The position numbers and the translations under genes were made by a program. Below the pieces are notes generated by a model. The model was not told the origin of the DNA and did not search any database. It saw only the letters and a program-made list of their open reading frames with translations. A DNA stretch of 64,000 bases from Paraburkholderia aspalathi (GTDB lineage Bacteria; Pseudomonadota; Gammaproteobacteria; Burkholderiales; Burkholderiaceae): contig NZ_FPBH01000003.1 in NCBI RefSeq assembly GCF_900116445.1, forward strand, positions 248,001-312,000, given 5' to 3'. This document shows positions 15,223-24,980 of this stretch, piece after piece (the first letter of the stretch is position 1; the number at the start of each line of letters is the position of its first letter).

Positions 15223-18200
15223 ATGCCCAGCGCCGTCAATGAAGCCTTTGCAGATCAGAGCGTGTCACCTTCGGATGAGATCACCGCTCTTATGCGACAT
15301 CGGATCCTGCGGTACCTGGACTCAAGGTCCGATCCCGACATTTATCAGAGCCTGCGCAATATGTCGGAGTTCGTTTCCGACGACTACGGCAGCCGGTTCC
15401 TCATCGAGCTGATCCAAAACGCGCACGATGCGCACGACAGCAAGCGCTGCGATGGCGAAATTGCGATCGTTCTCGATCCGGATGATGGCCCGCACGGCTG
15501 CCTGTACGTCGCCAACCGGGGGGCGGGCTTCATCTGGGACAACGTCAAGTCGATCAGCAACATCGCGCTGAGCAGCAAGCCTGTCAACGCCGGCATAGGC
15601 AACAAGGGGATCGGGTTTCGCAGCGTCTTACAGATCTGCACTTGGCCGGAGATTTTCTCGGCGCACGGAGTTGCGGACACTGGCCGCTTCGATGGCTACT
15701 GCTTTCGCTTCGCAACGGAAGATGACCTGCGAGAACTAGTCGGCGCGCATCCATCGCCAGCATTGGACGCCCGGGACATGGCCCGCGAGATGGCCGAGAA
15801 CATGCCGTGTTGGCACATTCCTTTGCCGGCGGACCTGCGCCCGGACGTTGCCCGGTTCGCCGCGGCCGGGTTCGCGACGGTAGTGCGCCTGCCGCTCAAG
15901 TCCGACGACGCACTGTCGCTCGTCCGCACCGAGATCGACCACTTGCTGCAGCTACAGACGCCGCTGCATCTCTTCCTCAACCGCGTCGGCTGCATATCGA
16001 TCTCCCGCGATGGGCTCGGCGAAACGCGCTTGGAGCGCAAGGTGCTGCAGACTTGGTCCATCCTGCCCCGAGGCTGGAAGGCCGACACACCGATCGAGTA
16101 CCGGCGCGTACAACTAGGCTCCGAGGCCTTTCTGCTGGCGGACTGGAACATCGACGAGGAGCTCTTTCGTAAGACCCTAGAGTCAAGTCTCGCAAAGAAG
16201 GAGATCCCGGAGGCTTGGCGCAAGTGGGAAGGTGCCGCGTGTGTGAGCGTCGCCGTGCCACTAGGCCGATCGATCGACCTCGGCAGGCTCTACTGCTTCC
16301 TCCCCCTAGGCCCCGAAGGCAGAGCGCCGTTCGCTGGCTACATCAACGCCAACTTCTATACGAAGATGGATCGGCGCACTGTCAATGATGCGATCGGGCT
16401 CAACAGCTTCTTCCTTCGCATGGCCGCGTGGGTCAGCTGCCAGGCTGTCGGCTTCCTGATTGAGCAGAACTGGGCCGAGTCGCCGGCGGCGGCAGTGAGC
16501 CTGCTGTGCTGGGATGATGCCTACTTGGCGCAGCTGCGCCACGGTCTCGGCGACGATGGCAAGGGAATCCTGATGCGAGCGCTGCTGCCCGTGCGTGGGC
16601 TTGGTAACACTGTTGCCTGGGCGCCCGCCGAACGCACGGTCGGCTGGACTGCCGCACCCGACGCGTGGCTGTCGACACAGAGCCTGTGCGAGGTGGCCGG
16701 TGTATCAGTGCTGCTCGATGCCCTGACAGTCACGCAGCGCAACGCACTAGATCATCTGTACCAACGGCTGCGGGGCACCGGCTTCGCGCCGACGCCAGCG
16801 ATGATCGCCGACTGGGTCGAGAAGATCGCGATCCGCGCACATGCGGACGGCGTGCCTGCTCTGCAGTGGGGCGCGTTCTACGACGAGATCGCGCACGCAC
16901 TCGCAGACCATCCCCAGGTGCTGTTTGGCAAGCGCTTCCTTCTGAGCGTGAATGGCGATCTCATCCGAAGCGATCCGCCGACCGCGACGCCGCGTGGTCG
17001 GCGCGCTGCGGACGTATACTTTGCGCCGGTAATGGCCGTCGATGCGGACGCCGACGATAGCGAGAGCAAGCGTGCGCTGCCGTTGGAAGAGATGCCCGCG
17101 CGCTTGCGCAGTGGCTTTGCGTTGCTCAGCCGCGATGTGCCGTGGTCAATCGATGGGGGGCAGCGGCCGGGCCGGCTCTTCCTCGTCTCCGGCAAGCTCG
17201 CTCGCGATTACGACACGCGTGACGTGATCCGCACGCTCGCCGCCGTCACGCGCAGCGAGGTCGCCGACAGCACGCGTCAACAAGCGCTTGAGTGGTCCTT
17301 CCGTTTGTTGAACAGCGCTCGATCCTTGTCCGAAAAGGAGACTAAGGGGGCACAGTTCTTCCTTCCCTGTGTGGGCGGCTGGCAGTTGGCAGAGTCGGCA
17401 ATGTTCGGCGGGGGTTGGAGCGTGGATAACGGTAAGCGCCTCGAGACTTTCTTGGGGCATGCCGAGGCTCACTCGAAAGATCTCGAGCAGGTTCGCACGC
17501 GCCTGCTTCCTGCGTTTGAGGATTGGCCGATCCGGAATGGCGCCGAAACGGCCTGGATTCACTTCCTGACGGCGGCCGGCGTGACGGACTGCCTTCGGCC
17601 CATCGGAGGGGAAAAGCTTGCGCCCGAGCAGAGCGGCACGCCGCACGCGCTGGCATGGTCTATCTCCAGATCGGTGTCTGGCATGGACGAGACGCTCTGT
17701 GTGTCGTGGCGCGATCAGATGCTGCAAGCAGCCGCGCATTTGTACAGCTCCCGCAACTATCGCAGTGAGTTGGCTGCTTGGCGCCTGCCGGGACAACACG
17801 AAGCGACCCGATTCTCCGCCGAGCTGCGCAGGGACTATGCGGTTCAAATAGCCCGGTCCATCCGGGCACTGAATTCAGACCATCTCGAGTTCCGGGTCAT
17901 GCGCGCGGGCGTCGGTGCAGTGTCTTCGGAAGTTCGGCGATGGCCGACACCGCTGCACGCCTTCCTCACGCGCGGGGCGTGGTTGCCGATTGTCCGGCAG
18001 GGCTCGGCTCTCAACTTCGTGGCGCCCGGTCAGGCGTGGTTCTTCCAGGAAGATGAGGAGCGCCCACCGCGCTTCATGGATCTCATGGCCTCCCAGGTGG
18101 CACTGACGTTGGATGCGACGACGTTGCAGTGGCTCTGCGAGCATGCGTCGTTGAGCGTCTTCAACAATGACAAGTATGCTGGCCGCGCGATTGCTGCCAT

Positions 18201-20649
18201 GGCCACCGCCGCGGCCCACGGCATCTCGGACTTGCGCGAGGTGCGGCGGTTCACAGACCTGTTCCGCCGGCTGTGGATGCGCGCGCAGACGCTGGGGCAA
18301 GTGCCCGCGCCCTCCACGTGCGTTCCAGTGCGCCACGGTGGCTCGATCACTGCCGTCCACAAGACCGGCGGAGCAATCACTTCCGCGTACTTGGACGACC
18401 AGCATGACGTCTTGCGGACCCAGTTGCTCGAGGAAGTGGGCGAGGCAGTATTCGACTTTGTCCCCGGCGATGCTGCCGGTGTCTGGGAATGGGTCCTCGC
18501 CACGGCGCCCGGCCGGTTCAAGCAGATTTCCACGGAGGCGCTGGAAGTCTTCCTGGACGGCGTCAAATTCGATGAGGCGGCGAGATGGCCGTTGCTAACC
18601 GAGGTTGTGGGCCCTTGGATCATCGACTTTCTGTTGTGCGTGGCGGAGCACAAGGGCGGCTCGTTTGTGAAGGCAACGCAGAACTCGCTTGGACGCCTGC
18701 GGCGCACGGCGATGAGCCTAGGCATCGCCTTCGCCGAGAACATCCAGATTGCCCACGGGGAACGTCGCCTGGCGCTTCCGGGCTTGCTACGCGGAGCCTT
18801 GGTGTTGCCGACGCCACAGGGCTCCGTCCTCGCAGTGCAGGCCAGCCGGTCCGACATGAGCCTAGAGTCGCTGGCGTCGATTGCAGGCCATCTGGCAGCT
18901 GCACTCTCAATGCGGGAAATGGCTCACGGCCTGGAGGCGGCCCTCCTGCGCCTCGCAAGGCTGCAAGGGGACGCACCGGATGAGCCGCCTGGGGACGACA
19001 CCGTTGCGTCGGCACTGGGGATAGAGCCTGGGTCAATCAAGAGGACGCGGGAACTGGCCAGCGGCGATCTGAGAAGCCTGCTGCATTTCGCGCTGCCGTT
19101 GGCGGCCTGTCTGTCGACGCCGCAGGTTCTGGACACCTTGGTGCATTTGGTCGACGACCAGGATCCTCCGCACGATACTCTGCACGCCGCGCTTGAGACA
19201 TTGGCGACAAACATCGGCATGCCGCTGGCAACGTTCGAGCATCGCATGATATCGGTCAATGACATGCGTGACTTGATGGTCGAGTTTGGGTTGCCAATCG
19301 CAAAAATGAATGCAGCGATGGAGCAGCTCGGCGGCGTGTATAAGCCCGTCAGCAACGAAGCGCAGCACCGGGATGAGTGGAGCCGCTACCTGCGCTTGCA
19401 TATGACGGCGATCGTGGAGCAGCTGCGCCAGCGCATTGCTGGCCGCTTCGATCGCGGCGAGTCACTTGAGGCCTATGCGAAGGCGCGCGAGGCTGTCCTG
19501 AGTATCGCGCCGGACGTCGCATGGTTCAGGCGATATGACGAATTGCCGGAACCGGTGATGGTCGGGCAAATCGACCAATGGATTGCGGAGCAGCTACCGA
19601 GCGATCCGTCGCAGAGCCCCCTCGACCTGTCGATCGCCGAATGCCGGACGACGAACAGCGGCCGCCTACGCGATTTTTGGGAACGCTTCGGGCCGGTCCT
19701 GTCTGCTTGGGTTCGCGCACGGACGTCTGGAGTGTCTGCCGACCTCAGGCAGGCTTGGCTGGACCCCATGCTGACGCGCGAAGTCGAGGCCGCTCGCGCG
19801 CGCGATCACGGCTGGCTGGACTTCCGAACCCTTGACGACGCGACCATTGCCAAGTGGCTGACGATGGATGGAATTTGGCCGAGTGGTCAGCCGGTCGTCG
19901 CGGACCCGCTGGCCTGGGGGCTCACGCCCGACGCCGTCCTTACCAGCGCGCAGCGTGCGCAGCGAGAGCGCGAGGAACAACAACGACGCCGCTCGGACGT
20001 CAGTTTCGCGGGCCAGGCGTACTCGGGTCACAAAGAGGCTTACGCTGACATCGCCGCCGCTGTGGCAGGGACAATTGCGAATGCGCCGGCGCTGTCGAAG
20101 GTGACGCCGACCGAGGCTGCATTGAACGACATGGTGCCGCCATCCGGTGGAGCACCGGGAAGCGGATCGGGCGGCGGAGGAACGCGCACGCCGCCTGAGA
20201 ACCCGATGTCCGAGGTCCAGAAGAAGGCCGTGGGTCTGCTTGGCGAACTATGGGCGCGGGAATGGATCCGCCGCCGACACGGACTCGATGCCGTGGACGA
20301 AAGTATGTGGGTCTCGGGCTACCGCGACACAGTGCTGGGCGTTAGTGGGGGCTTGGACACACTGGGCTACGACTTCATTGTCGCCACCAAGAGCCGCACG
20401 TACTACTACGAGGTAAAAGCGAGCACGGGCGATCCGCGGCGTTTCGAGATTGGTCCAACAGAGATCATCACGGCACAGCGGTATCGCAGTGATCGCGAGC
20501 ATCGGTACCGCATCCTCTACGTGTCAAATGTGGACGATCCTGAACGCGCGCGGATCAGCATGCTGTTCAATCCGTTTTCGATGCGGGGGGAGGCGAAATT
20601 CAGGATGGTGGGCAAGGGCAGTGTGATCTACGAATTCGATCCGGCATAG
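15223..20649 (+). CDS. Giant sacsin-like GHKL ATPase with DUF3883 nuclease-like domain
   Basis: 1808 residues. N-terminal GHKL ATPase of the sacsin type: N-box ELIQNAHDA (~62-70), NRGAGF (~98-103), GNKGIGF (~126-132). A very long helical middle (~200-1600) shows no domain I can name. After a Gly/Ser/Pro-rich linker the last ~150 residues form a DUF3883 (NOV) domain with PD-(D/E)xK-like residues: D1717 in GYDF and E1730-x-K1732 in YYYEVKAS. Proteins with this layout cluster in defence islands; a single-protein anti-phage role is inferred. GAGAGG lies 6 nt before the ATG at 15223; an in-frame GTG at 15160 is less likely. Flanked by an IS and non-coding DNA, with no partner gene. Confidence 0.8.
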   Translation: MPSAVNEAFADQSVSPSDEITALMRHRILRYLDSRSDPDIYQSLRNMSEFVSDDYGSRFLIELIQNAHDAHDSKRCDGEIAIVLDPDDGPHGCLYVANRGAGFIWDNVKSISNIALSSKPVNAGIGNKGIGFRSVLQICTWPEIFSAHGVADTGRFDGYCFRFATEDDLRELVGAHPSPALDARDMAREMAENMPCWHIPLPADLRPDVARFAAAGFATVVRLPLKSDDALSLVRTEIDHLLQLQTPLHLFLNRVGCISISRDGLGETRLERKVLQTWSILPRGWKADTPIEYRRVQLGSEAFLLADWNIDEELFRKTLESSLAKKEIPEAWRKWEGAACVSVAVPLGRSIDLGRLYCFLPLGPEGRAPFAGYINANFYTKMDRRTVNDAIGLNSFFLRMAAWVSCQAVGFLIEQNWAESPAAAVSLLCWDDAYLAQLRHGLGDDGKGILMRALLPVRGLGNTVAWAPAERTVGWTAAPDAWLSTQSLCEVAGVSVLLDALTVTQRNALDHLYQRLRGTGFAPTPAMIADWVEKIAIRAHADGVPALQWGAFYDEIAHALADHPQVLFGKRFLLSVNGDLIRSDPPTATPRGRRAADVYFAPVMAVDADADDSESKRALPLEEMPARLRSGFALLSRDVPWSIDGGQRPGRLFLVSGKLARDYDTRDVIRTLAAVTRSEVADSTRQQALEWSFRLLNSARSLSEKETKGAQFFLPCVGGWQLAESAMFGGGWSVDNGKRLETFLGHAEAHSKDLEQVRTRLLPAFEDWPIRNGAETAWIHFLTAAGVTDCLRPIGGEKLAPEQSGTPHALAWSISRSVSGMDETLCVSWRDQMLQAAAHLYSSRNYRSELAAWRLPGQHEATRFSAELRRDYAVQIARSIRALNSDHLEFRVMRAGVGAVSSEVRRWPTPLHAFLTRGAWLPIVRQGSALNFVAPGQAWFFQEDEERPPRFMDLMASQVALTLDATTLQWLCEHASLSVFNNDKYAGRAIAAMATAAAHGISDLREVRRFTDLFRRLWMRAQTLGQVPAPSTCVPVRHGGSITAVHKTGGAITSAYLDDQHDVLRTQLLEEVGEAVFDFVPGDAAGVWEWVLATAPGRFKQISTEALEVFLDGVKFDEAARWPLLTEVVGPWIIDFLLCVAEHKGGSFVKATQNSLGRLRRTAMSLGIAFAENIQIAHGERRLALPGLLRGALVLPTPQGSVLAVQASRSDMSLESLASIAGHLAAALSMREMAHGLEAALLRLARLQGDAPDEPPGDDTVASALGIEPGSIKRTRELASGDLRSLLHFALPLAACLSTPQVLDTLVHLVDDQDPPHDTLHAALETLATNIGMPLATFEHRMISVNDMRDLMVEFGLPIAKMNAAMEQLGGVYKPVSNEAQHRDEWSRYLRLHMTAIVEQLRQRIAGRFDRGESLEAYAKAREAVLSIAPDVAWFRRYDELPEPVMVGQIDQWIAEQLPSDPSQSPLDLSIAECRTTNSGRLRDFWERFGPVLSAWVRARTSGVSADLRQAWLDPMLTREVEAARARDHGWLDFRTLDDATIAKWLTMDGIWPSGQPVVADPLAWGLTPDAVLTSAQRAQREREEQQRRRSDVSFAGQAYSGHKEAYADIAAAVAGTIANAPALSKVTPTEAALNDMVPPSGGAPGSGSGGGGTRTPPENPMSEVQKKAVGLLGELWAREWIRRRHGLDAVDESMWVSGYRDTVLGVSGGLDTLGYDFIVATKSRTYYYEVKASTGDPRRFEIGPTEIITAQRYRSDREHRYRILYVSNVDDPERARISMLFNPFSMRGEAKFRMVGKGSVIYEFDPA

Positions 20650-21490
20650 CACACGCTTGGCATCGTTGGCGCCGGCTCAGTGTGGGAGAAGACGGCGCCC
20701 GCCTGTCGCCAGGCCTAGCGCCATCGCTGGAAGCAAGAGTGTCGCCGCGGTACCGCGCCGTGCCCTGCCTTTCGGCGCGCTCCCCAAACCGAATCCTTTG
20801 GCAACGAACTCAACAAGAAGCAAAACACCTGCGAAGGCTGCGTCCAAGGCAGCACAATTAAGCGAAGACAGGCCTGAAGCGCAGGTACCTCAACGAACCT
20901 GCACCGAGGCAGTCGGCTTCCCCGTCAATGATCTGGAAACTAAGCGGAAGTGCCTCACGGCGATCTTGGCGTGCAGAGACTGGTGATGATGATCATGCCG
21001 GGATTGCTTCCCGCTTCCACGGTCGGCCGCGGTGATTGCGTCGAGGATCTCTCACACAACGTCGGACTTCGCCTGGCGGTGCATCGCCCAGCACTTGTTT
21101 GCCACGACTGTCCGCTTTCAGGCGACCAGTCTGAGGGTGGCTTGTTCTGCTTCGGGTCGCCTGCTGTCGATTGTGAGCGCGTGGCATTCAGGCGATCCAT
21201 GCCGCTTGCATGAGGCAGTGATCGGACATGAAGGGACGGTTGTATCCATATGTTTGACGAGCGTCCGAAGCCGACCTCAGTGCGACCGCTGCAGCGCTTT
21301 AACCGTTTATCGCTGCCTGACTTGACCTACTTAACCTCCACGAAACCCGAGGCGACTTATCTTCTAGTCTCCCGTCCATGAGGTATGATTTTGGGAGTGC
21401 ACGGCACGAGCTGATTCCGGGGATTTTTTATGTTTGCAATCGGACAAGAGAATTCAGTCGCGAATTAGATCGATTTTCGGCTTAAAAATA
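20650..21490. other. Non-coding stretch, no gene seen
   Basis: Short open frames occur on both strands but none has a ribosome site, a recognisable domain or coding-like composition. Toward 21340 the DNA turns AT-rich, the probable junction of a separately acquired segment. It contains one copy of a GTCCGCTTTCnGGC-type sequence (near 21108). Confidence 0.6.
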
Positions 21491-22189
21491 ATGAGAATCT
21501 CTATGACTGATGGCGCTGGAACCCAGATTACGTTGTGCAGGCAGTGTAAAACTGAAATTCCAGTTGGCGCAAAAATTTGCTCCACGTGCAATTCATATCA
21601 AGACTGGCGCAGTTTTATTCCATTTTCCAATACTGCCCTCGCGCTAATTACTGCGTTGATATCTGTAGCAGGGATTTCTGGCCCTTTACTTTACAAAGCC
21701 GTCCACACGCCGCGCTCAGAGGCTTCGATAACTATGCCATCCGTAGATGGGACGACACTCAGGGTTGTTGTCATTAACCGCGGCGATGCTCCAGCATCGC
21801 TTGGCAGAGTATGGGTTGACAGTGAATATTTAGCGGGAGCCACAAAAGTTAGGCTTCGAAATGATTCGGATGCCATTATTCAGCCTGGAAGCAAGCTACT
21901 CACATTTGATATTATCCCCCTGCTGGACGAGGATGATTCTTATAGCAGTTCTGTGGAAATGATGTCCCTCGTCTTACAAAAAAAATCCGCGCCACGCACG
22001 GAAATTCGTTTTCAATTGCTTCAATCAGATGGGCGATTTGTAATTCAGACAACATCGTTGGATGCAGAACAGCTGTTCCAACTGTTACGAGCTAATTCCG
22101 ACCGCTGCTCATCGATCAAGACGCCTGATTTCGAAAATGGGTGTATCGGTAGAGGAACGCCTAATGAGGCACGACTTCCAGCGTCGTAA
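21491..22189 (+). CDS. Zinc-ribbon, single-TM hypothetical protein
   Basis: 232 residues. N-terminal double zinc knuckle CRQCKTEIPVGAKICSTC (two CxxC pairs 10 residues apart, ~15-32), then a membrane segment (ALALITALISVAGISGPLLY, ~50-70) and a ~160-residue domain with a beta-sandwich-like pattern (LRVVVINRGDAPASLGRVWV), probably outside. Function unknown. The gene is clearly AT-richer than its neighbours and uses A/T-ending codons, a sign of separate acquisition. The start is uncertain: ATG at 21491 or 21503, or TTG at 21434; none has a good ribosome site. Confidence 0.6.
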   Translation: MRISMTDGAGTQITLCRQCKTEIPVGAKICSTCNSYQDWRSFIPFSNTALALITALISVAGISGPLLYKAVHTPRSEASITMPSVDGTTLRVVVINRGDAPASLGRVWVDSEYLAGATKVRLRNDSDAIIQPGSKLLTFDIIPLLDEDDSYSSSVEMMSLVLQKKSAPRTEIRFQLLQSDGRFVIQTTSLDAEQLFQLLRANSDRCSSIKTPDFENGCIGRGTPNEARLPAS

Positions 22190-22782
22190 GTCACAGTACC
22201 GTTAGGCTTGGATCAATAAGTATGAAATTCGCATCGTGCTCCTTATGTGACGACTCTAGCAAAAATTTTGACAAAAGCAGTCGCTTCCACTCAGAGTCAA
22301 AAACTAAGTTCAAGGGCGTCGGACATACTTACGCCTGCGATGTCCGCTTTCCGGCGCGTTTCGGTCGTTCTCGTAAGCCATGCCAGATGACTGTTATGGT
22401 CGATAACTTGCCGGCGGCTACGAGGCGCTGAATGTCCGATGTACTTTGCAAGCTGTGGCCCAAGCCAAATTACGGCGGACGGCAGTTGTGGGTCGACTAC
22501 GGTCCAACGCAACTCCATCCCCGGCGAGCCTCCTATGCAAACAGCATCGGATCGTAATCGGCCAGAAGCGAGGACCTCCCTGCCGCCCGGCCGGACTGAC
22601 CATCGAATTTCGCCGTGGCGATCGATGCAGTTCTGCCGTCATCACTATGTGACATGCCAGAACGTCCAAGGTGTCAGGCATCGCCGTCACAGCCTTCGTG
22701 ACGATGCTCGCAGCGTGCGCCTCACTCAACCAAGACCGAGCGATGGCCGAAAATCTGAACGGGAAGGACATCAGCGATACTT
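22190..22782. other. Non-coding stretch with a possible lipoprotein-gene remnant
   Basis: No complete gene. From about 22671 the plus strand could encode SGIAVTAFVTMLAACASLNQ, which resembles a lipoprotein signal with LAAC lipobox, but the frame runs into the antisense of the LysR gene and looks truncated. A second GTCCGCTTTCnGGC-type sequence lies near 22338. Transition from AT-rich to GC-rich DNA. Confidence 0.5.
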
Positions 22783-23727
22783 CTAGAGTCCACCGTCGTC
22801 CGCTTCGCAGGCCACATCGACCGCTGCCAGCATATCGCGCAACGTTCCCTTGACCGTGTCCAGAAACTGCGTCGCGAGCACTGAGGCAGCCGTGTGACCC
22901 GGATACACCAGGTCCACCGCCAACGCCACCCCGGGCGTGAAGTGCCGGAGCACGATCCCGCCGGCTCGCCAGGCATCGAGTGCAGACAGCGGATCAAGCA
23001 CGGCGATGCCCGTGCCGGCCGCGACCAGCGCACACGCCGCCGCGGAAGAGCCCACCTCGACCACGATACGCCGCGCCACGTTCCCGGCCTTGAACACCTC
23101 GTCCAGCTGGTGCCGGACGGCCGAGTCGCGGCCAAACGAGACGAAGCGCTCTCCGGTCAGGTCGTGTGCCCGGATCGCCCGGCGCGCGCTCAGCGGATGA
23201 CCGGCCGGCAGCACGCAGACGCCCGACAACGTCTCGAACGGCACCAGCTTTACCCGGCCGTCGACCGGTGTCGCCGTCGCGAAACCGATATCCGCTTGGC
23301 GATTGCCAATCCGTTCGACGACGTAGGTGGACGCCAGGATGTTGAAGTCGACGGTCACGTCCGTCCGCTCACGCAAGAAGCGCCCGACGGCGCGGGGCAG
23401 CAGCCCCAGTCCGAAGGCGGGCATCGCGACGATCCGCAGGTGCCCCACCTGCCCGTGCGCGAGCCGGCGCGCATCGCGCGTCACCTCTTCCAGGGCCGCG
23501 AACATCTTGTCGACCTGCTGGAACAGGCTGACCGCTTCCGGCCGTGGCACCAGCCGGCCATGTTGCCGCTCGAACAGGGTCAACCCCGAAAGGCGTTCGA
23601 GTTCGGAGATCAGCTTGCTTACCGTCGGCTGCGTGATATGGAGCAGCTTCCCGGCTTCTGTCACCGAACCGGTCACGTAGACCGCGCGGAACGCCTCAAG
23701 CTGGCGCGCGGAGAATGCAGCACGCAT
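22783..23727 (-). CDS. LysR-family regulator of the opine-type cluster
   Basis: 314 residues. N-terminal winged helix-turn-helix (SARQLEAFRAVYVTGSVTEAG..., TQPTVSKLISELERL) and a C-terminal periplasmic-binding-like effector domain (~90-300). It is divergent from the transport operon, the standard arrangement for a LysR activator, and resembles OccR/NocR-type opine regulators in context. Start at 23727 with GGGAGGG just upstream; the longer frame to 23829 would run into the promoter region. Expected to activate the operon starting at 23849 when the nutrient binds. Confidence 0.85.
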   Translation of the reverse strand: MRAAFSARQLEAFRAVYVTGSVTEAGKLLHITQPTVSKLISELERLSGLTLFERQHGRLVPRPEAVSLFQQVDKMFAALEEVTRDARRLAHGQVGHLRIVAMPAFGLGLLPRAVGRFLRERTDVTVDFNILASTYVVERIGNRQADIGFATATPVDGRVKLVPFETLSGVCVLPAGHPLSARRAIRAHDLTGERFVSFGRDSAVRHQLDEVFKAGNVARRIVVEVGSSAAACALVAAGTGIAVLDPLSALDAWRAGGIVLRHFTPGVALAVDLVYPGHTAASVLATQFLDTVKGTLRDMLAAVDVACEADDGGL

Positions 23728-23774
23728 GCGCCCTCCCCATAGATTGGATGCATGGATTATCGCATTTTTCCACT

Positions 23775-23804
23775 TTGACTCTATGGTGATCGGCGGCCTA
23801 CCAT
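23775..23804 (+). promoter_or_regulatory. Candidate sigma-70 promoter for transport operon
   Basis: TTGACT (-35), 18-nt spacer, TACCAT (-10), about 45 nt upstream of the first operon gene and about 50 nt from the divergent LysR start. A LysR operator would be expected overlapping or just upstream, where ATAGATTGGATGCATGGAT lies, but no clear dyad is evident. Confidence 0.45.
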
Positions 23805-23848
23805 GAAATCTCTGAGAATAAGCCAGCATTAATTAAGGAGATATGCGC

Positions 23849-24913
23849 ATGGAGGCGCAGACCAGAACCACCGTCGCGGGTGCGCTCACCGCTGCTGTCC
23901 TGCTCGGCAGCGGCGGCATGCCGGTGACCTCGGCTCACGCACAGGACCGCCTGGTCGTCGCCGGCTATGGCGGCAGCTCGGAAGCGATCTTCCGCACGCA
24001 GATCCTCGCGCCCTTTGCCGCGCAGCACCATCTCCAGATCGATTATGTGGCCGGCCCCTCGGCCAGCAACCTGGCTCGCCTGCAGGCCGAGCGCCACCAG
24101 CCGGCGATCGATCTGGCCGTGCTGGACGATGGTCCGATGCAGCAGGCCGTCACGCTCGGCCTCTGTCAGCCCACCGCGCCCGCGCCGGTGATGCACGATC
24201 TCTACGACATCGCCACGCGCTACGGCGACGGCAAGGCGGTGGGCATCGGCGTGGTCGCGACGGGACTGGCCTACAACACGGCGGCCTTCGCGCAGCACCG
24301 CTGGCCCGCGCCGACCTCATGGACGGATCTTGCGAACCCGCTCTACCGGGGCCATGTCCTGGTGCCCTCGATCATCAACACCTACGGCCTGCAGACCCTG
24401 CTCGCGCTGGCGCGCCAGGGCGGCGGCGGCGCGCAGAATATCGAGCCCGGCTTCGCCTTCCTGAGCGGACGCGTGGCCCCGAATGTCCTCACCTTCGAAA
24501 CGTCCTCCGGCAAGATTTCCGAACTGCTGCAGACCGGCGAGGTGGTGCTCGGAGTCTGGGGCAACGGCCGCACCCAAGCGCTCGCGCGTACCGGCTTTCC
24601 CGTCGCCTTCGTGACACCGCGCGAAGGCGCGCAGGCATTGATCACCAGCGCCTGCGTCGTTGCCGGCAGCCAGCATGTCGCGCTCGCCCAGGCCCTGCTC
24701 CAAGAACTGCTCTCGCCCCGCGTGCAGGCGGTACTCGCCGCACGCGCCGGCTGGGGACCCGTCAACCACACGGTCCGCCTCGATCCGGCGGTCGCACGCA
24801 CGGTGGTCTATGGCGACGCCGCCATGGCGGCGCTCGTGCCGGTGGACTGGGAAACGGTCAATCCGGCGCGCGTCGCCTGGACGCAGCGCTGGATGCGCGA
24901 AGTCGAACGCTGA
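23849..24913 (+). CDS. ABC transporter substrate-binding protein (PotD-like)
   Basis: 354 residues. Signal peptide ending TSAHAQ, then LVVAGYGGSSEAIFRTQILAPF, characteristic of spermidine/putrescine- and iron-type binding proteins (SBP_bac family). Periplasmic; binds the nutrient for the permeases downstream. AAGGAG lies 8 nt before the ATG at 23849; the ATG two codons upstream (23843) would be too close to it. First gene of a six-gene operon. The ligand cannot be read from the sequence; the enzymes downstream point to an amino-acid conjugate. Confidence 0.85.
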   Translation: MEAQTRTTVAGALTAAVLLGSGGMPVTSAHAQDRLVVAGYGGSSEAIFRTQILAPFAAQHHLQIDYVAGPSASNLARLQAERHQPAIDLAVLDDGPMQQAVTLGLCQPTAPAPVMHDLYDIATRYGDGKAVGIGVVATGLAYNTAAFAQHRWPAPTSWTDLANPLYRGHVLVPSIINTYGLQTLLALARQGGGGAQNIEPGFAFLSGRVAPNVLTFETSSGKISELLQTGEVVLGVWGNGRTQALARTGFPVAFVTPREGAQALITSACVVAGSQHVALAQALLQELLSPRVQAVLAARAGWGPVNHTVRLDPAVARTVVYGDAAMAALVPVDWETVNPARVAWTQRWMREVER

Positions 24914-24980
24914 CGTTGGCCACCGCCACGTTTCCTCTGTGCCCTCGCCGCGGCATGAACCTCTCACTCGACGAACCCCT

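Noticed and set aside
20650..21430. Several 60-110-residue frames after the giant gene
   Set aside because: They overlap one another on both strands, lack ribosome sites and domains, and the GC-rich composition makes such frames expected by chance.
22671..22853. Lipoprotein gene ahead of the LysR gene
   Set aside because: A lipobox-like LAAC is visible, but the frame starts at a GTG without a spaced ribosome site and ends antisense to the LysR coding region; at most a remnant.
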